Below, piece after piece: positions 10,901 to 21,200 of a DNA stretch of 64,000 nt. Numbering within the stretch: the first letter of the stretch is position 1; every line of letters starts with the position of its first letter. Under the pieces are notes generated by a model. That model made no database searches and was not told the DNA's origin. It saw only the letters and a program-made list of their open reading frames with translations. Source of the DNA: Blastobasis lacticolella. Its lineage: Eukaryota > Arthropoda > Insecta > Lepidoptera > Blastobasidae. Position numbers and translations under genes: made by a program. Where the stretch lies: NCBI GenBank assembly GCA_905147135.1, contig LR990058.1:14917349-14981348 (forward strand). The letters are read 5' to 3'.

Positions 10901-12762
10901 CTCCACAAAAGCCGGTCCTGTGCCTTCCGCATCCAGCTGGTACCTGCAATTTACCAGATCGTCGGTACGTGGTTGCTACTCGAGAACTTTACTGCCCCAT
11001 CGGCCGTCTGTTCTTCAAACCCTGGCCACTGCCCTGGCAATCCTAGGCATATCATATGATATATTATTATCTATTCTCCCCCACCCAGCGCACAGAAGTC
11101 CTCTTCGAGGTATGCAACATGAAGCCGCGTCGCAAACGCGTCGCCCCCGTCCCTAGACAGGCCGCACACGAGTCGCGTCGCGTGTGGCGGCACGTGACGT
11201 GCGCGCTGGTCGCCGCCGACTGCGACGCCGCCACCGCAGCCAAGAGAAGGGTAGAACAGGCGCAGAGGGACGCCGCCAAGGCCAGGGAGGCGGAGAACGA
11301 GAAGTGGACCACTAAGGTACGCCCCACACAAAAAACGACCCACACAAATAAGCCCTACATTATTAAATACACACCCACGCCACTGCATAGACACCCACGC
11401 CACTCCACACACACCCACGCCACTCCACACACACCCACGCCACCAAAAAGGATAATAACAGTGAATTGACGCATAAAACAAAGCGGAGCGCGGTTAAAGG
11501 AAAAAAGCATACCCACGCCACTCCCACACACACCTACATCGTTCGATACACACCCATATCACTTTATAGACACCCACACACTCCTATCCACAACCCATAC
11601 TCACCCACGAGTCTACACACGCGAGGCAACTCTATGAAGTGGTCATTGAGGCACGTGACGTGCGCGCTGGTCGCCGCCGACTGCGACGCCGCCACCGCTG
11701 CAAGAGAAGGGTGGAACAGGCGCAGAGGGACGCCGCCAAGGCCAGGGAGGCGGGGAACGAGAAGTGGACCACTAAGGTACGCCCCACACAAAAAATGACC
11801 CACACAAATAGGCCCCACATCATTCTGTACACTCCCATGTCCATACATACCGCTCTATTCACACCCACACCCACCATTCCCATAGACAGCCCCATATCGC
11901 TCCATAGACAGCCCCACACCGCTCCATTCACACCCATACCGCTCTATACACGCCCACGCCACTCCCACACACACCGACATCCTTCCACAAACACTCATAC
12001 CTATCACTTCATAGACACCCACACCCTCCCATACACCCCCCATATTCACCCACGAGTCTACACACGTGACGCGACTCTATGAAGTGGTCATTGAGCGACG
12101 TCAGCCAAGAGACGGGTCGAACAGGCGCAGAGGGACGCGGCCAAGGCCAGGGAGGCGGGGATCGAGAAGTAGACCACTAAGGTGAGAAATAGGGACGCTC
12201 CACACAAATTAACCCCACATCGCTCCATATACACCCACGCCCACACCACTCGCATACACAGCCCCACATAGCTCCATACACACTCTCCCATACACCACCC
12301 ATACTCACCCACGATTCTATGGTCCGGTGTTGCGGTGGTTATTGGCCGCCAACAACAACGTCAAAAGGTGAAGGCCCCAATGTCGTAAGGAGCCTATACT
12401 ACCAGCTCGGGAATACCGGTGCAGAACTCTGCAGGAGAACGATCATTCCACAGAATGAAATGGTCGAATGCAACAAAATGTTTCATGAAAAGCGCATGGT
12501 TACCACCAAGTAGTTATAAATGACTTCTTCAAAAGTACCAACCATAGACTTAGGAATTGCATGCGGCTAACCGTGAAGTTGGCTAAACCTAAGTCGCGAA
12601 CCAGAAAGAAATTCGTTTGGTTTAACTTTCCAATCCTTGATACAAACCCATTTCAATCCATTGCAGCTATTCAACCCAAAAGGCGAGGACGGATGGGAGT
12701 ACACCTCGCCGCTCAGCACGCGGTTAGCTAAGCCCCGCGAATGCGACGCCACCGCCAGCTAA
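1922..12762 (+). CDS. OSBPL9: Oxysterol-binding-protein-related protein, OSBPL9 type (3' part, 8 exons)
   Basis: Exons 1922-2022, 4744-4850, 5894-5979, 6754-6934, 8675-8934, 10178-10400, 11089-11316 and 12667-12762 join in phase to 426 residues plus TAA. Every junction is AG/GT. The first exon starts in phase 2, so the N-terminal part (PH domain in this family) lies upstream of the window. What is visible is the acidic linker ([16 protein letters not shown]) and the whole OSBP-related lipid-binding domain: [30 protein letters not shown], the family signature EQVSHHPP in exon 5, TKSKFLG, FPNGYGR and [11 protein letters not shown]. The motifs fit the ORP9/10/11 branch best. Known family role: transfer of sterol, phosphatidylserine and PI4P at membrane contact sites, with the HH pair and the PYNPILGE lysine side contacting the PI4P headgroup. 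The C-terminus ends with a short charged helix (exon 7) and a 31-residue tail. Exon 7 is followed by decayed tandem copies of itself. Product confidence is high; the OSBPL9 versus OSBPL10/11 assignment is less certain. Confidence 0.93.
2023..4743. other. OSBPL9 intron, partly GC-rich
   Basis: 2030-2820 is unusually GC-rich for this window and resembles no other stretch in it. It contains a GC-rich hairpin at 2238-2261 (11-bp arms, 2-nt loop). It is probably an old transposon fragment, but I could not assign it. 2830-2960 is a LINE 3' end (GCCTATGTCCAGCAG-like variant). 3790-3960 is a copy of the TCGGCTCGGCC-containing repeat also seen at 36940-37070/37322-37400 and in part at 62330-62470. A 16-bp-arm hairpin lies at 4018-4064. 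Confidence 0.6.
4018..4064. repeat. Perfect 16-bp inverted repeat, 15-nt loop
   Basis: GTCCCTGCCAAGTGTC at 4018-4033 is followed after 15 nt by its exact reverse complement at 4049-4064. It lies in an OSBPL9 intron. It may be the core of a foldback element; nothing else identifies it. Confidence 0.8.
5030..5250. mobile_element. Foldback MITE with 80-bp inverted arms
   Basis: The left arm (about 5041-5125) contains GCAAAAAGAGTGAGAGCAAA and GAATAAGGTCCA. The right arm (about 5165-5245) is its imperfect reverse complement. Related half copies lie at about 5445-5545 and 62855-62945 (TTCAGAAGTAAAAAGCGTAA). Confidence 0.75.
5609..5835 (-). mobile_element. Family A retroelement 3' end
   Basis: A minus-oriented copy with its poly(T) at 5611-5620, followed by the CACCGGAAAGTGGTCACCAC block and the CCACCCCATGGAGCACTG block. 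It lies just upstream of OSBPL9 exon 5894-5979. Confidence 0.8.
6083..6358. mobile_element. MITE with CTGTCCAGACTGACT ends
   Basis: The left end CTGTCCAGACTGACTATTCT (about 6085) and the right end ACAAGTCAGTCTGGACAG (about 6338) are inverted repeats. A second copy with the same ends and the shared internal CGGCAAGTCGTGATTTTG lies at 43472-43620. Confidence 0.8.
6935..8674. other. OSBPL9 intron, AT-rich
   Basis: Mostly low-complexity AT-rich sequence. Around 7010-7140 and 7800-7950 there are inverted segments (for example GCCCTGTCCTGCGTGTGTGA against TCACACACGCAGGAAGGGC) that suggest a decayed foldback element. 8086-8120 carries a degenerate tRNA-SINE-like head. No exon was seen. Confidence 0.5.
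8935..10177. other. OSBPL9 intron with LINE ends and a 100-bp direct repeat
   Basis: 9145-9250 is a fragment of the CTCACAGTGACGACGCACCTG repeat family, also at about 19605-19760 and 57960-58030. 9420-9600 is an RTE-like LINE 3' end ending near CATCATCATCATC. About 9757-9860 and 10049-10137 are direct repeats sharing CGTTAGAGCGCGCCATCTAT, AGGAAGCTAG and ACCAGAAACCATCT. Confidence 0.65.
10401..11088. other. OSBPL9 intron with Helitron-like and RTE fragments
   Basis: 10715-10840 matches the Lep1-like repeat (AAAATCCGTTCCATAGTTTT, then GGGACTTTGTTCTATAATAT). 10845-11040 is a minus-oriented RTE-type LINE 3' end (GGGCATAGGCCTCCCC). No exon was seen before 11089. Confidence 0.65.
11651..11776 (+). 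pseudogene. Decayed duplicate of OSBPL9 exon 7 (copy 2)
   Basis: This stretch repeats the 3' half of exon 7 ([17 protein letters not shown] and the following Ala/Arg/Glu-rich helix) almost base for base. It keeps the downstream donor ACTAAG/GTACGCC and the intron bases after it. One base is missing where exon 7 reads GCAGCCAAG and this copy reads GCTGCAAG, which shifts the frame. The helix that follows would be read as an unrelated Arg/Gly/Pro-rich stretch. No convincing pyrimidine-rich acceptor precedes it. It is most likely an unspliced pseudo-exon inside the last intron. Confidence 0.85.
12102..12181 (+). pseudogene. Decayed duplicate of OSBPL9 exon 7 (copy 3, truncated)
   Basis: This is the third copy of the exon-7 3' end. 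It lacks the [16 protein letters not shown] segment and starts at the [11 protein letters not shown] helix. TGG has become TAG at 12170-12172, an in-frame stop. The donor ACTAAG/GTGAGA is preserved. It lies inside the last OSBPL9 intron and cannot encode the normal C-terminus. Confidence 0.85.
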
Positions 12763-15389
12763 TGCGGTGCGCTGTATCCTCGCCCCACGGCCGGAGACGC
12801 AGCGGTGACCGACAGTGACCGTCAGGTGACCGTCAGCGGTAAATGCTAATTGCAACGTGATCGAGAGATACAAGAGATCTCGGGACTGGTTGACCGTTTT
12901 TTTGTTTTGTTTTTTGTTCGTGCGACGTGATAGGACGTCATGACGCGTAATGACGTGTCGTGACGTCATCGAATCTTTATTCGCAAGGGTATGATGTGGT
13001 ACCGTTAAAATTATGTGCAACTATTGCATCGCATGGAACGATGTGACGAAATTTTATTGCGTAGTGCTAAGTTTGATGATGTCGCACGCAGAGTGCGAAA
13101 TTTGAAATTGGAGGAAACATGCAATTGGGTGCGTTTTGAAGTGTATTCCAGTTGTCCCCATTGGCCATGTGAATTCTCGTGGTCCCCAATAATGGGGACA
13201 CGATCGAAGGGGACAGTGGGAAAACACGGGTATTAAGATTGAAACGGTAATAAGAATCAGTTCGACGCAAGATCAAGTTTAATTTCTGATCTAAAACTTG
13301 AGCTCCCGTTCAGTAAATGCATCAGTACTAAAATTTCAACTATTGTACACGAAGATTGGTAACCTCATACAGTTTGTATGACAATTATCGGTGTAGCGTA
13401 AAAATTAATAAGATTCGTAGTGGGAATGGGGTTATTCTTTCAACTTCTAGATTAGATTATTACCAAAATGTGAGTGAGGCGTGAAGCTCTTGGGCTCGGC
13501 GGTAGAACCATCCTTTAGGCGTTATGAATGTAGTGTCGGGTATTAAAAATTGACAAGCTAATACTGTCTTGAATTTAGTAAATAAAGAAAAACTTATGAA
13601 AAAACAACTTTGATCACATCATTCGTCACTAACACATCAAGTGACATGGCAGCTGTTAAAAAGCTTTCAAATACTACCTTCATATTAGCTTCTTGTGTAC
13701 AAAATTTAACAAGCAACCGAAACTAGCCGATCATTCCCGAACGTCTATTTCTGCCCCTTGCACAATGTTTGCTACCGGATACTGCATTGACTAGATCCTT
13801 AAAATCTTTATGAAAGAAATATCTGAGTCAATCTTACGAAGTATAATGTTCTATTCACCCCGTTGATAAGGCCCAGCCTGCGTAGCATGACAGGCTTTCG
13901 CGCACGATATAACTTTGTGTTTCGCTTACTTGAAAGCAAGTGAAAAGAGCTACAGTTATTAAAAGGCCGATCGAACTGTGTCGAGACGAGACGAGATGTC
14001 TCTTTTAAACTCAGTGCTTTGTTATTTATTAGTGTATTGAGATAACTTAGAATCTTGTCATGCTTCGCAGGCTGGAGCATATAAAGCTTTGAGTATAGAT
14101 TCCGTAGCAAGAGAACTAGAGAAATTTTCAAATAATGTATGAAAGATAGACAGTTGGTATTTCTCATGTATAAATTTAGAAAAAACAACTCTGAACACTC
14201 ATTACAGAGGTATGATTCCACTAAGCAATGATTCACTGTGATGCGGATGCCAGGCAACCAGATATATAAAATGACAAGAACACAAACACCCAGACCCAGA
14301 AAAAAAATATAAAGTTAATCACTTAAGCCCTTTTAGCAACGCAACATTCACACGCACATAGTCCAAACCCGTCTTCATGCTGTAGTAAAGGCCTAGATAT
14401 GCGTGCTCTGACTTTAACACTGCACAGCAACAACAAAGTTTCAGTAAGTACGATATTTTGTGCAGTTAACACAAGCAAATGTATTAAAACTGTCATTGGG
14501 GGTATTTTCGCTCACCAGGTGGCGCCACTGGCGCAGTAAAGTCTTATTATCGTCAAAATAACGCCTTTTTTGGCAAAAAAAAATTAAGAGTTGTGGATAT
14601 GTGCGAGGCTAGGGTGTTGTGTCAGGGCACAGCAAGTGCAAATGGCGGTTCATAGTCTCTGCCTACCCCACCTGTGTACGACGTATTTACTCACGCCACA
14701 GTAACATCATCTAGTGGAATTTGACTGGCGTAGGATTATAGTTCAACAGATGTGCCATCTGCGCAATTGAATTCAAACTGCGGAAATGCACGCTGCTGTT
14801 TGAGGTGCGAATATTGCGTTATTCGCAATCGTGTACAATTCTATCATGGTCTATATTACGGGATACATACTCTAGGCTCTGTAGTCATTTGCGCCAACCT
14901 CTGATCGAATTAAGTACAAATTCATTCAAATTCAGAAAACAGTGGGCAAAGTTGAAGGAATTTCACTTGATTCTGGTAAAAGAAGCAAGCTATTCTACAA
15001 AAGAGAAGAGAAATATTGAAATTATTGTTAACATAATAACATCACAACTTGTAAAATGGTTAGAGAAGTTAGATTCCCCGACTTGAAGAAATTGTTGAGA
15101 TGTGTTTTAAAAGGGTTTTAAAATTGTTGAAATCTTTCGTAACACTTTAAAAATAATGAATTTTCCAATACATCGCGTGTACAAAATGCAATAAAACAGT
15201 CCCTTATTAGATTCTCGGGTTGAGCTGTTTAGGAAATGCTTTCTTATGATGATAGATTAAGCTGAAATTGGCCTGGTTGATATTTGTATAGTGCAACTTA
15301 TCTGACCCGGTGATAAAAACTGGAACTAAGTCTCGATTGAAAGCCCCCTCATTGGGTCAGATGTAGCAGTATGGCGTCACGTCCGCCTT

Positions 15390-15515
15390 GACCATGATCC
15401 AGGCTTTGGCAGATCAGATAATTACAGTGGTGCGACTGACCAGATTGGATCATGGTTACACATTTAGTCGCCTGAATGGGTGGTTGATGTTTGTGACATG
15501 AAATTCAACAAAGAT
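15390..15515 (-). mobile_element. Truncated tRNA-derived SINE body
   Basis: Carries GTCCGCCTTGACCATGATCC, TTTGGCAGATCAGATAATTA and CCAGATTGGATCATGGTTAC of the SINE body. The tRNA-like head is missing and an internal segment is deleted. Confidence 0.75.
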
Positions 15516-15999
15516 AGAATGTCAACCAAGCAACCAATGAAGATTTATCTCGTAAGACTACGTGACGGAAAATTTTTAAAAGGTAATATTGCTGTCTCCC
15601 TAGGCTAGGCGTTTATGGGAGACGCAAATATGGTGACGCATTTTTTATCCTATTTTTATTGGCCGCTTTTAATAATAAGCCTAAAAGGGAGCCAAACTAC
15701 AGTCCCTTCACTATAAATTCGTTAATCGACTTGTTAGTCAGTGTGTTGAACCAATTTAGTCCTTATTTCCTTATATGGACTGTCAAACAGTCTGTCAAAT
15801 AAAGCAAGGCAGCTTATAGTGAACGGACGTGTAGAAATATATATCTTGTCTATCCTCTTTCACGTTAAGGGCTGAACAGACCGACTGCATTCGAACTGCA
15901 CGTCAGCTGCATCCAGACTGCAGGATGCAGTTCTATAGCACTTGTTGAAATAGTTTACCGTCCTGTCCAGTCAAGATGCAAATTTGGACTATGACATGG

Positions 16000-16158
16000 G
16001 ATCGTTCAAGAGGTATATTAGAGGTCTCTTTAGAGGCGGGCAACGCATTGGTGACTTCCCTGGTGTTGCTGATGTCCATAGGCGGCGCGGCGGCGGTGAC
16101 CACTTTCCATCAGGTGGCCCGTTTGCCTGTTTGTCTGCTGAGTAATATAAAAAAAAAC
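16000..16158 (+). mobile_element. Family A retroelement 3' end (short variant)
   Basis: Contains AGAGGCGGGCAACGCATTGG, GGTGACCACTTTCCATCAGG and CTGTTTGTCTGCTGAGTAA, and ends in AAAAAAAA at about 16149-16157. Related short copies are at 19826-19970 (-), 49330-49433 (-), 60125-60245 (+) and 57055-57145 (-). Confidence 0.8.
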
Positions 16159-17082
16159 GCTCCATAGGGACTTGAGCTACTGCGACTGACGATCGCTACG
16201 TTCGTGTACGCGCGAAGAGCCTCAACCGAGAACAAGCTCGACATAGATATTGCTATCTCTTTTATCGTAGTATTGAGAGACGGACACAAAGGCTCGAGGC
16301 ACCAAAGGTACCACCGCCTTAGCAATTGCTACTGCCAAGTAATACAGGCTACGTACATGAGTCGCGATATAAAAAAATATATGCGTCAGTTTGGATGCAG
16401 TTACTGCAACTTTACAGCTGATGTGCAGTGCAAATACGGTCAGTTTGTTCGCCCAAAAACTTGACTTTACTATCCTTAACTTAGCTGATAGAGATCGCAA
16501 TTCAAATGTAGTAGTTGACTCTGTGCGAATGCGTATGGGAGGTTATTATTTAATATTATAACTATTGAATCTAAATTATTATCAGTGCAATGGCCTATGG
16601 TTAATATAATTGATTATGTATTAATGAGAAATCAAGCAATAAATATTGTAAATATAGGTACCTACACCTCGGCAGAGATTGCTTTGTTATTCCCTTAAAA
16701 ATCACGCTTGGCACTTATTCGAAGTGAGTTTATGTGGATTTGGGGAAGTGGAGCTAGAAACTGTATGGATTACTAAGAAACCTGACAATATAGAATACAA
16801 TGACTTGTGAACGATTATAGTTTATCATAATGTAGACAACCTTGCCTCGTTAACACATAATTCCATAGCTATTTCACATGAATAAATGAAGAAAAAAGCA
16901 ATATTTAAAAATAAGTATGACGAATATTTACACCTGTAAATGACGGCCTGTCAGGAATAGAACTTAACTAGATATGAAAGAATAGACTTTGATAATTTCT
17001 GTATAATAGTAGATGCTTCCCTTGCCATCGTTGACTAATCGATATTTATTATGGAACTGAAAGTAATTGGCCATGCTACGAC

Positions 17083-17125
17083 AGTGCCACAAACTTATCT
17101 GACCCCGGTCCAAGTTTGTGGCACT
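17083..17125. repeat. Perfect 14-bp inverted repeat, 15-nt loop
   Basis: AGTGCCACAAACTT (17083-17096) and its exact reverse complement (17112-17125) enclose ATCTGACCCCGGTCC. The loop length equals that of the hairpin at 4018-4064, but the sequences differ. Confidence 0.75.
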
Positions 17126-17812
17126 AACTTACCGCGATAGGTCTAACCCGCGCTCCTATGATAAAACAGAGACGGTAAAGTTGAAAGTATCGCGCTCTGT
17201 TAGTAGATGGTGCTATTATGGCATTGTGACGTCACTTGGAAAGAAATAGGACCTTACAGGAAAGAAATAGTACGTTACAGCGAAATAGATAGCGGATCAA
17301 GGAATCCCTAAGTTAGCAATGTATCCGTCGTAGAAATTTCTAGCTCCACAAATTTCAAGGCGCCAATAAGAGAACTTAACACAATATTTAGGTACCCAAG
17401 ATAGAAGCACATTATTGTGTAAAGTGTTCTTATTGTCCCCTAAAGAGTTTGGTTCGCAATAAATATAATGTTATAGTAAAAAAGACTGAGGAAAATATAA
17501 CAAATAATGTGAACGAAACAAACCTATAGATATGTGGTATTACTTGTGCAAAAAATGTAACTCTATTCAATCACATAGACTTATTTAATTAAAAATACAT
17601 AGTTATTACGATGTTGTATATTTAAATAAAAAATTACATTTTAATTTATACGTTGTTTCTTTTCCACCATTACGTTTTTATACAGTTTTCCGTCTTTTTT
17701 ACATTACACTTTTACACTTCCTTGCTTCCTATGACGTTCGACATGTTGAATGACACGTGTTGCGACATTTTCGTCGTCGATGTGGAGTCGAATGACAATG
17801 CCTGAATGTCAC

Positions 17813-18038
17813 CAGTAGGCTAATAACGTAAGTCTGTTGCTAACAATTCTTGTGATCTCGATGATTGAAATTGTTACTTTTGCGATTACGTATCATCGAT
17901 TCCATGGGTTCAGTTGCTAACGAAGTTAAATTGCAATAAATTGAAACTATTAAATCCATGATACATATTCGCAAAAGTAATCATTTCAATATTGAAATCA
18001 GAATTCTTAGTAACAGAGCTACGTAATTTAGCCTACTG
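17813..18038. mobile_element. Foldback MITE (family P), 226 bp
   Basis: Almost the whole element is an inverted repeat. The ends are CAGTAGGCTAAT and its complement. Each arm carries GAAATTGTTACTTTTGCGAT or its complement around a centre with CATGGGTTCAGTTGCTAAC. Other copies: 22232-22325 (left half only), 38091-38307, 38930-39122, 59437-59640. Confidence 0.85.
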
Positions 18039-18212
18039 AAGTCTGTGGTATTGTTGTGCAACACATTGTGATGTCACAATTTGTGACGTGACATTACTAT
18101 AGGAATACGAGCCTAATGGATAGAATAATAAGTGAATCCTCGTCTTAAAAAATAAGGAACTTGGTTGCTATAGCGGAGTTATGACCATACGGGAAGGTAT
18201 CTATATGCCATC

Positions 18213-21200
18213 CTACTTCTTGGGCTTATACTTGACCCTGTAATCGCAGGGCGTATTGGCCGTGATGGTGGCCACCGGCGCGGTCAGCACCCGGAAGTTG
18301 ATCTGATCGTAGTCCATGGTGTGGTACAGGAACCTGGCCTGCCGGTCGCTGAGGATCCACACGTTGCCATCGGCGTCGACCTGGGATGGTGGAGGGCATA
18401 ATGAGGGTCTTCGCTATCCCAAAACCCATCAGATGTCGCTACTTTTATTAGTTTTTTTTTTTATATTAGATAATACAGGCATTTGACCGCCATCTCACCT
18501 GTTAGTAAGTGACGATGCGGCTGAAGATGAAGCATGCCCGTCTTGAAACAGCATATTCACTATAGCCTAATATAAGCTAAAATACTACGTCTACAGGGCA
18601 TTCTTAATTGGTAGGAGATGGCGCAGGATAGGAAGTGGCGATCTCTGGTGTAGGAGGCTAAGATCCACTTTGTGTCGCAGAGCCAGCGCAGTAAGTACAA
18701 CACTACATTTCATCAAAATCTATTCGTAGTTTTTGTATGAGAGAGTAACAAATATTCAACCAAATATTAAATATGTTCTACACTTTTACATTTATAAAAA
18801 CTGACGTGGCTCAGAAGGCTGCCTACTTAAAATTGCATTGGGCTGGCCTTGATAATTGGCGAAACGAATCACCGAATAGAGCAACGAACCCAATCAACAC
18901 AAAATGACGTCGCGGTTGGCTTCAAAGAAGGTGGCACGACAAATTATAGGCGCACTTCTTGCAGTAACGAGCTTCCTGCAGTTGTGTTTCCAGAACGTTA
19001 AAACTTTGACCTCAAAAAGAGCGAGCTGACACCGTGCTCTGTAGGCTTATTTCTTGAAGGTTTCGATGCCAGAACGGAACGACTACTGCAGGTTAAGGCC
19101 GGCACTGCATTCACGTCTTTACGTGTGTTTATGGTGTCTATGGGCGACGGTGGCCACGCCCTATCAGAGGACCTACTTGTTAGTGTGCTTTACTCCATTA
19201 TAAAAAAATACTTGGAAGAGTTAAGAGACCTGGCTAAAATAGGTCTGAGTGGGAGAATGGGAGAGATACAGTATAGAGGATACAGAAATCTGTCAAAGGC
19301 AGCTAATGTTGCTGTTGCTTGCTGATGACGGTATAAGAAGTCGGGCTTTGGTAAGATAGGATACTAACTTTGACGTCATTGGGGAACTCTAGCAGGTTGC
19401 AGTCGCTCATGATGCAAAGGGCGGTGTCCTTGTTGAACGGCTTCTCCACGTACCAGCAGCCGAGGCCGTTCTTGCTCAGCTGTGGAAGACGTCGTCACCA
19501 TCATCATACACCTGCCCTTAGCCCACAAGGTGTGTCGGCACAATATGTCTATTTTTTCTAAGCTACGCAGTAATAAACAAGCAGACAGCCTTGCAAGCAA
19601 GCAACCTGATGGTAAGCGGTAACTGTGGCCCATCACATCGACGATTCATTCATTTCGGTTGCATGTAAAAAATGCAGGACCGCAGGTGCCTGTCACTGTG
19701 AGGAAGATGGAGCATGCCTATTTAGAAACACTCTAGGATTCACTCTAGCATGGATGCGGGTGATTCAGAAATTGGAGATCTTAATTAAGTAAATAGGTAA
19801 GTAATTAAGTAGGTAAGTAGATAATTTTTTTTTTTTATGTTACTCAACAGACAAACAGGCAAGCGGGCCACCTGATGGAAAGTGGTCACCGCCGCCTATG
19901 GACATCAGCAACACCAGGGGAGTCACCAATGCGTTGCCCGCCTCTAAAGAGACCTCTAATATACCTAAAATATATAATTACTTGTGTAAAAAATAAGATT
20001 TTGCTTTTCTGGTCAAAGTCGCATGCTGTAGCTTGTGTGTTCGGACCTCTGTCACCGACGATCTGAAACGTGAACACAATAAGGATGTAGTATCTAGTGT
20101 AAAAAAAACCAATGCTCTTACGGTGAGGGAAAATATCGTTATAAAATCTGCACATTCAGGCGACTGAATGGTCACGGAGGTCAGATGGCAGTCGCTCCAC
20201 TATAATTACCTGATCTGCCAAATCCGAGATCATGGTCAAGGCGGACCCCGGGCCCTCGTGCGCGATAGCATAACCGGGACATTAACGCCAAGATTATTAT
20301 TATTATTTTATTACCTAGTGTAAAATAAAACCTGTTTCTTCAAAAAAATTTAAATAGGTAAACTCTTATACCACTTTACAGAATACCACAACCAAACAAT
20401 ACTAATTTAATAGTGCTACGTTCCTGCCGGTGAGTAAAGTTTCCAGTGTTCTATGGAATGGGGAGTTGGGAAACCGTGGCTTTGGCAGTAGGTACCTACC
20501 AAAAAGTGACTATCAGAATCTGACTAAATAAGAAACTGACTACCACAGAATCTATCGTCCTGAGGATCTGTCCAACGTCGCCGAGTGCTTGGCGATACCC
20601 ATGGTGTTTCTAATGCCTTTGGGCAGCAGTGACCACTTTCCTTCAGGTGGCACGACTTCCTGTGTGTATAAGTAGGTAAGTACCTAATTTAGGACAGAAA
20701 CTGAAACAAGACTGCAAGTAGGTAAGTCTAATGAACCTTCACTTCGCTGAATATAACATCGCTTGGTGTGTTTTTGTTCCGTAGCAAATGCGTTGATATT
20801 TTGAACTGCTTCGTGCTCGACGTTGGGTGGAAGTAGAGATTTCGCGACCTGAAAATTGCTACGTTATACGACAAACGTTATACGCTCGTTAAATAGCTCA
20901 TTTCGGACTATCCAAGGTAAGGTTAGCTGGAAGAAATCCCATTGTGGGATAAGCCCGTCTTTGCAATGTATATTTATTTTCTTTTGTTATTGTTCTTTAT
21001 GTAGTTATACGCAATAAAGAGTTTACATACATACATACATACAAAGGAAAGGAACTGTAGTACAGAAATACAGATGAAATTACGCAATTATGTTTGCTAG
21101 GGCTAAGTGGAAGAAAGATACATCTCGAGTCAATCTTTATGGCGGCTCGGAACTTAGCTGCAAGCGCTTTATGTAACTACATTGCTACATCATTAATTGT

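Larger units (their letters stand above)
11317..12320 (+). repeat. CA-rich tandem segmental duplication in last OSBPL9 intron
   Basis: The intron is built of three degenerate units, the first two about 450 bp long, each joining an exon-7 3' end to an AC-rich intron block. The AC blocks contain short repeats such as ACACCCACGCCACTCC (11370-11450, 11505-11530, 11945-11970, 12230-12250). A shared landmark CTCACCCACGAGTCTACACA recurs at about 11600 and 12050, with a variant at 12305. The CTATGAAGTGGTCATTGAG junction recurs at about 11633 and 12077. Confidence 0.85.
12763..18212. other. Intergenic: OSBPL9 to the yellow-family gene
   Basis: Convergent 3' ends with no convincing gene between. The longest open frame, 13808-14257 (-), has no recognisable domain. 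It contains a partial SINE (about 15390-15510), a family-A element (about 16000-16160), a hairpin (17083-17125) and a foldback MITE (17813-18038). The two GTGACGTGCG/CGTCATGACG-like stretches near 12780-12980 may belong to the OSBPL9 3' UTR. Confidence 0.5.

Noticed and set aside
11632..12082. Overlapping open frames of 90-147 codons on both strands with His/Thr/Pro-rich products
   Set aside because: They are frames through the AC-rich tandem array and decayed exon copies, an effect of low stop-codon density.
13808..14257. 149-codon open frame on the minus strand, the longest outside repeats
   Set aside because: No recognisable domain, no splice context tying it to a neighbour, AT-rich composition like its surroundings. 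Open frames of this size can occur by chance in 64 kb over six frames.
21028..21044. ACAT repeats considered as a microsatellite of note
   Set aside because: They are just the tail of the LINE 3' end at 20925-21045.
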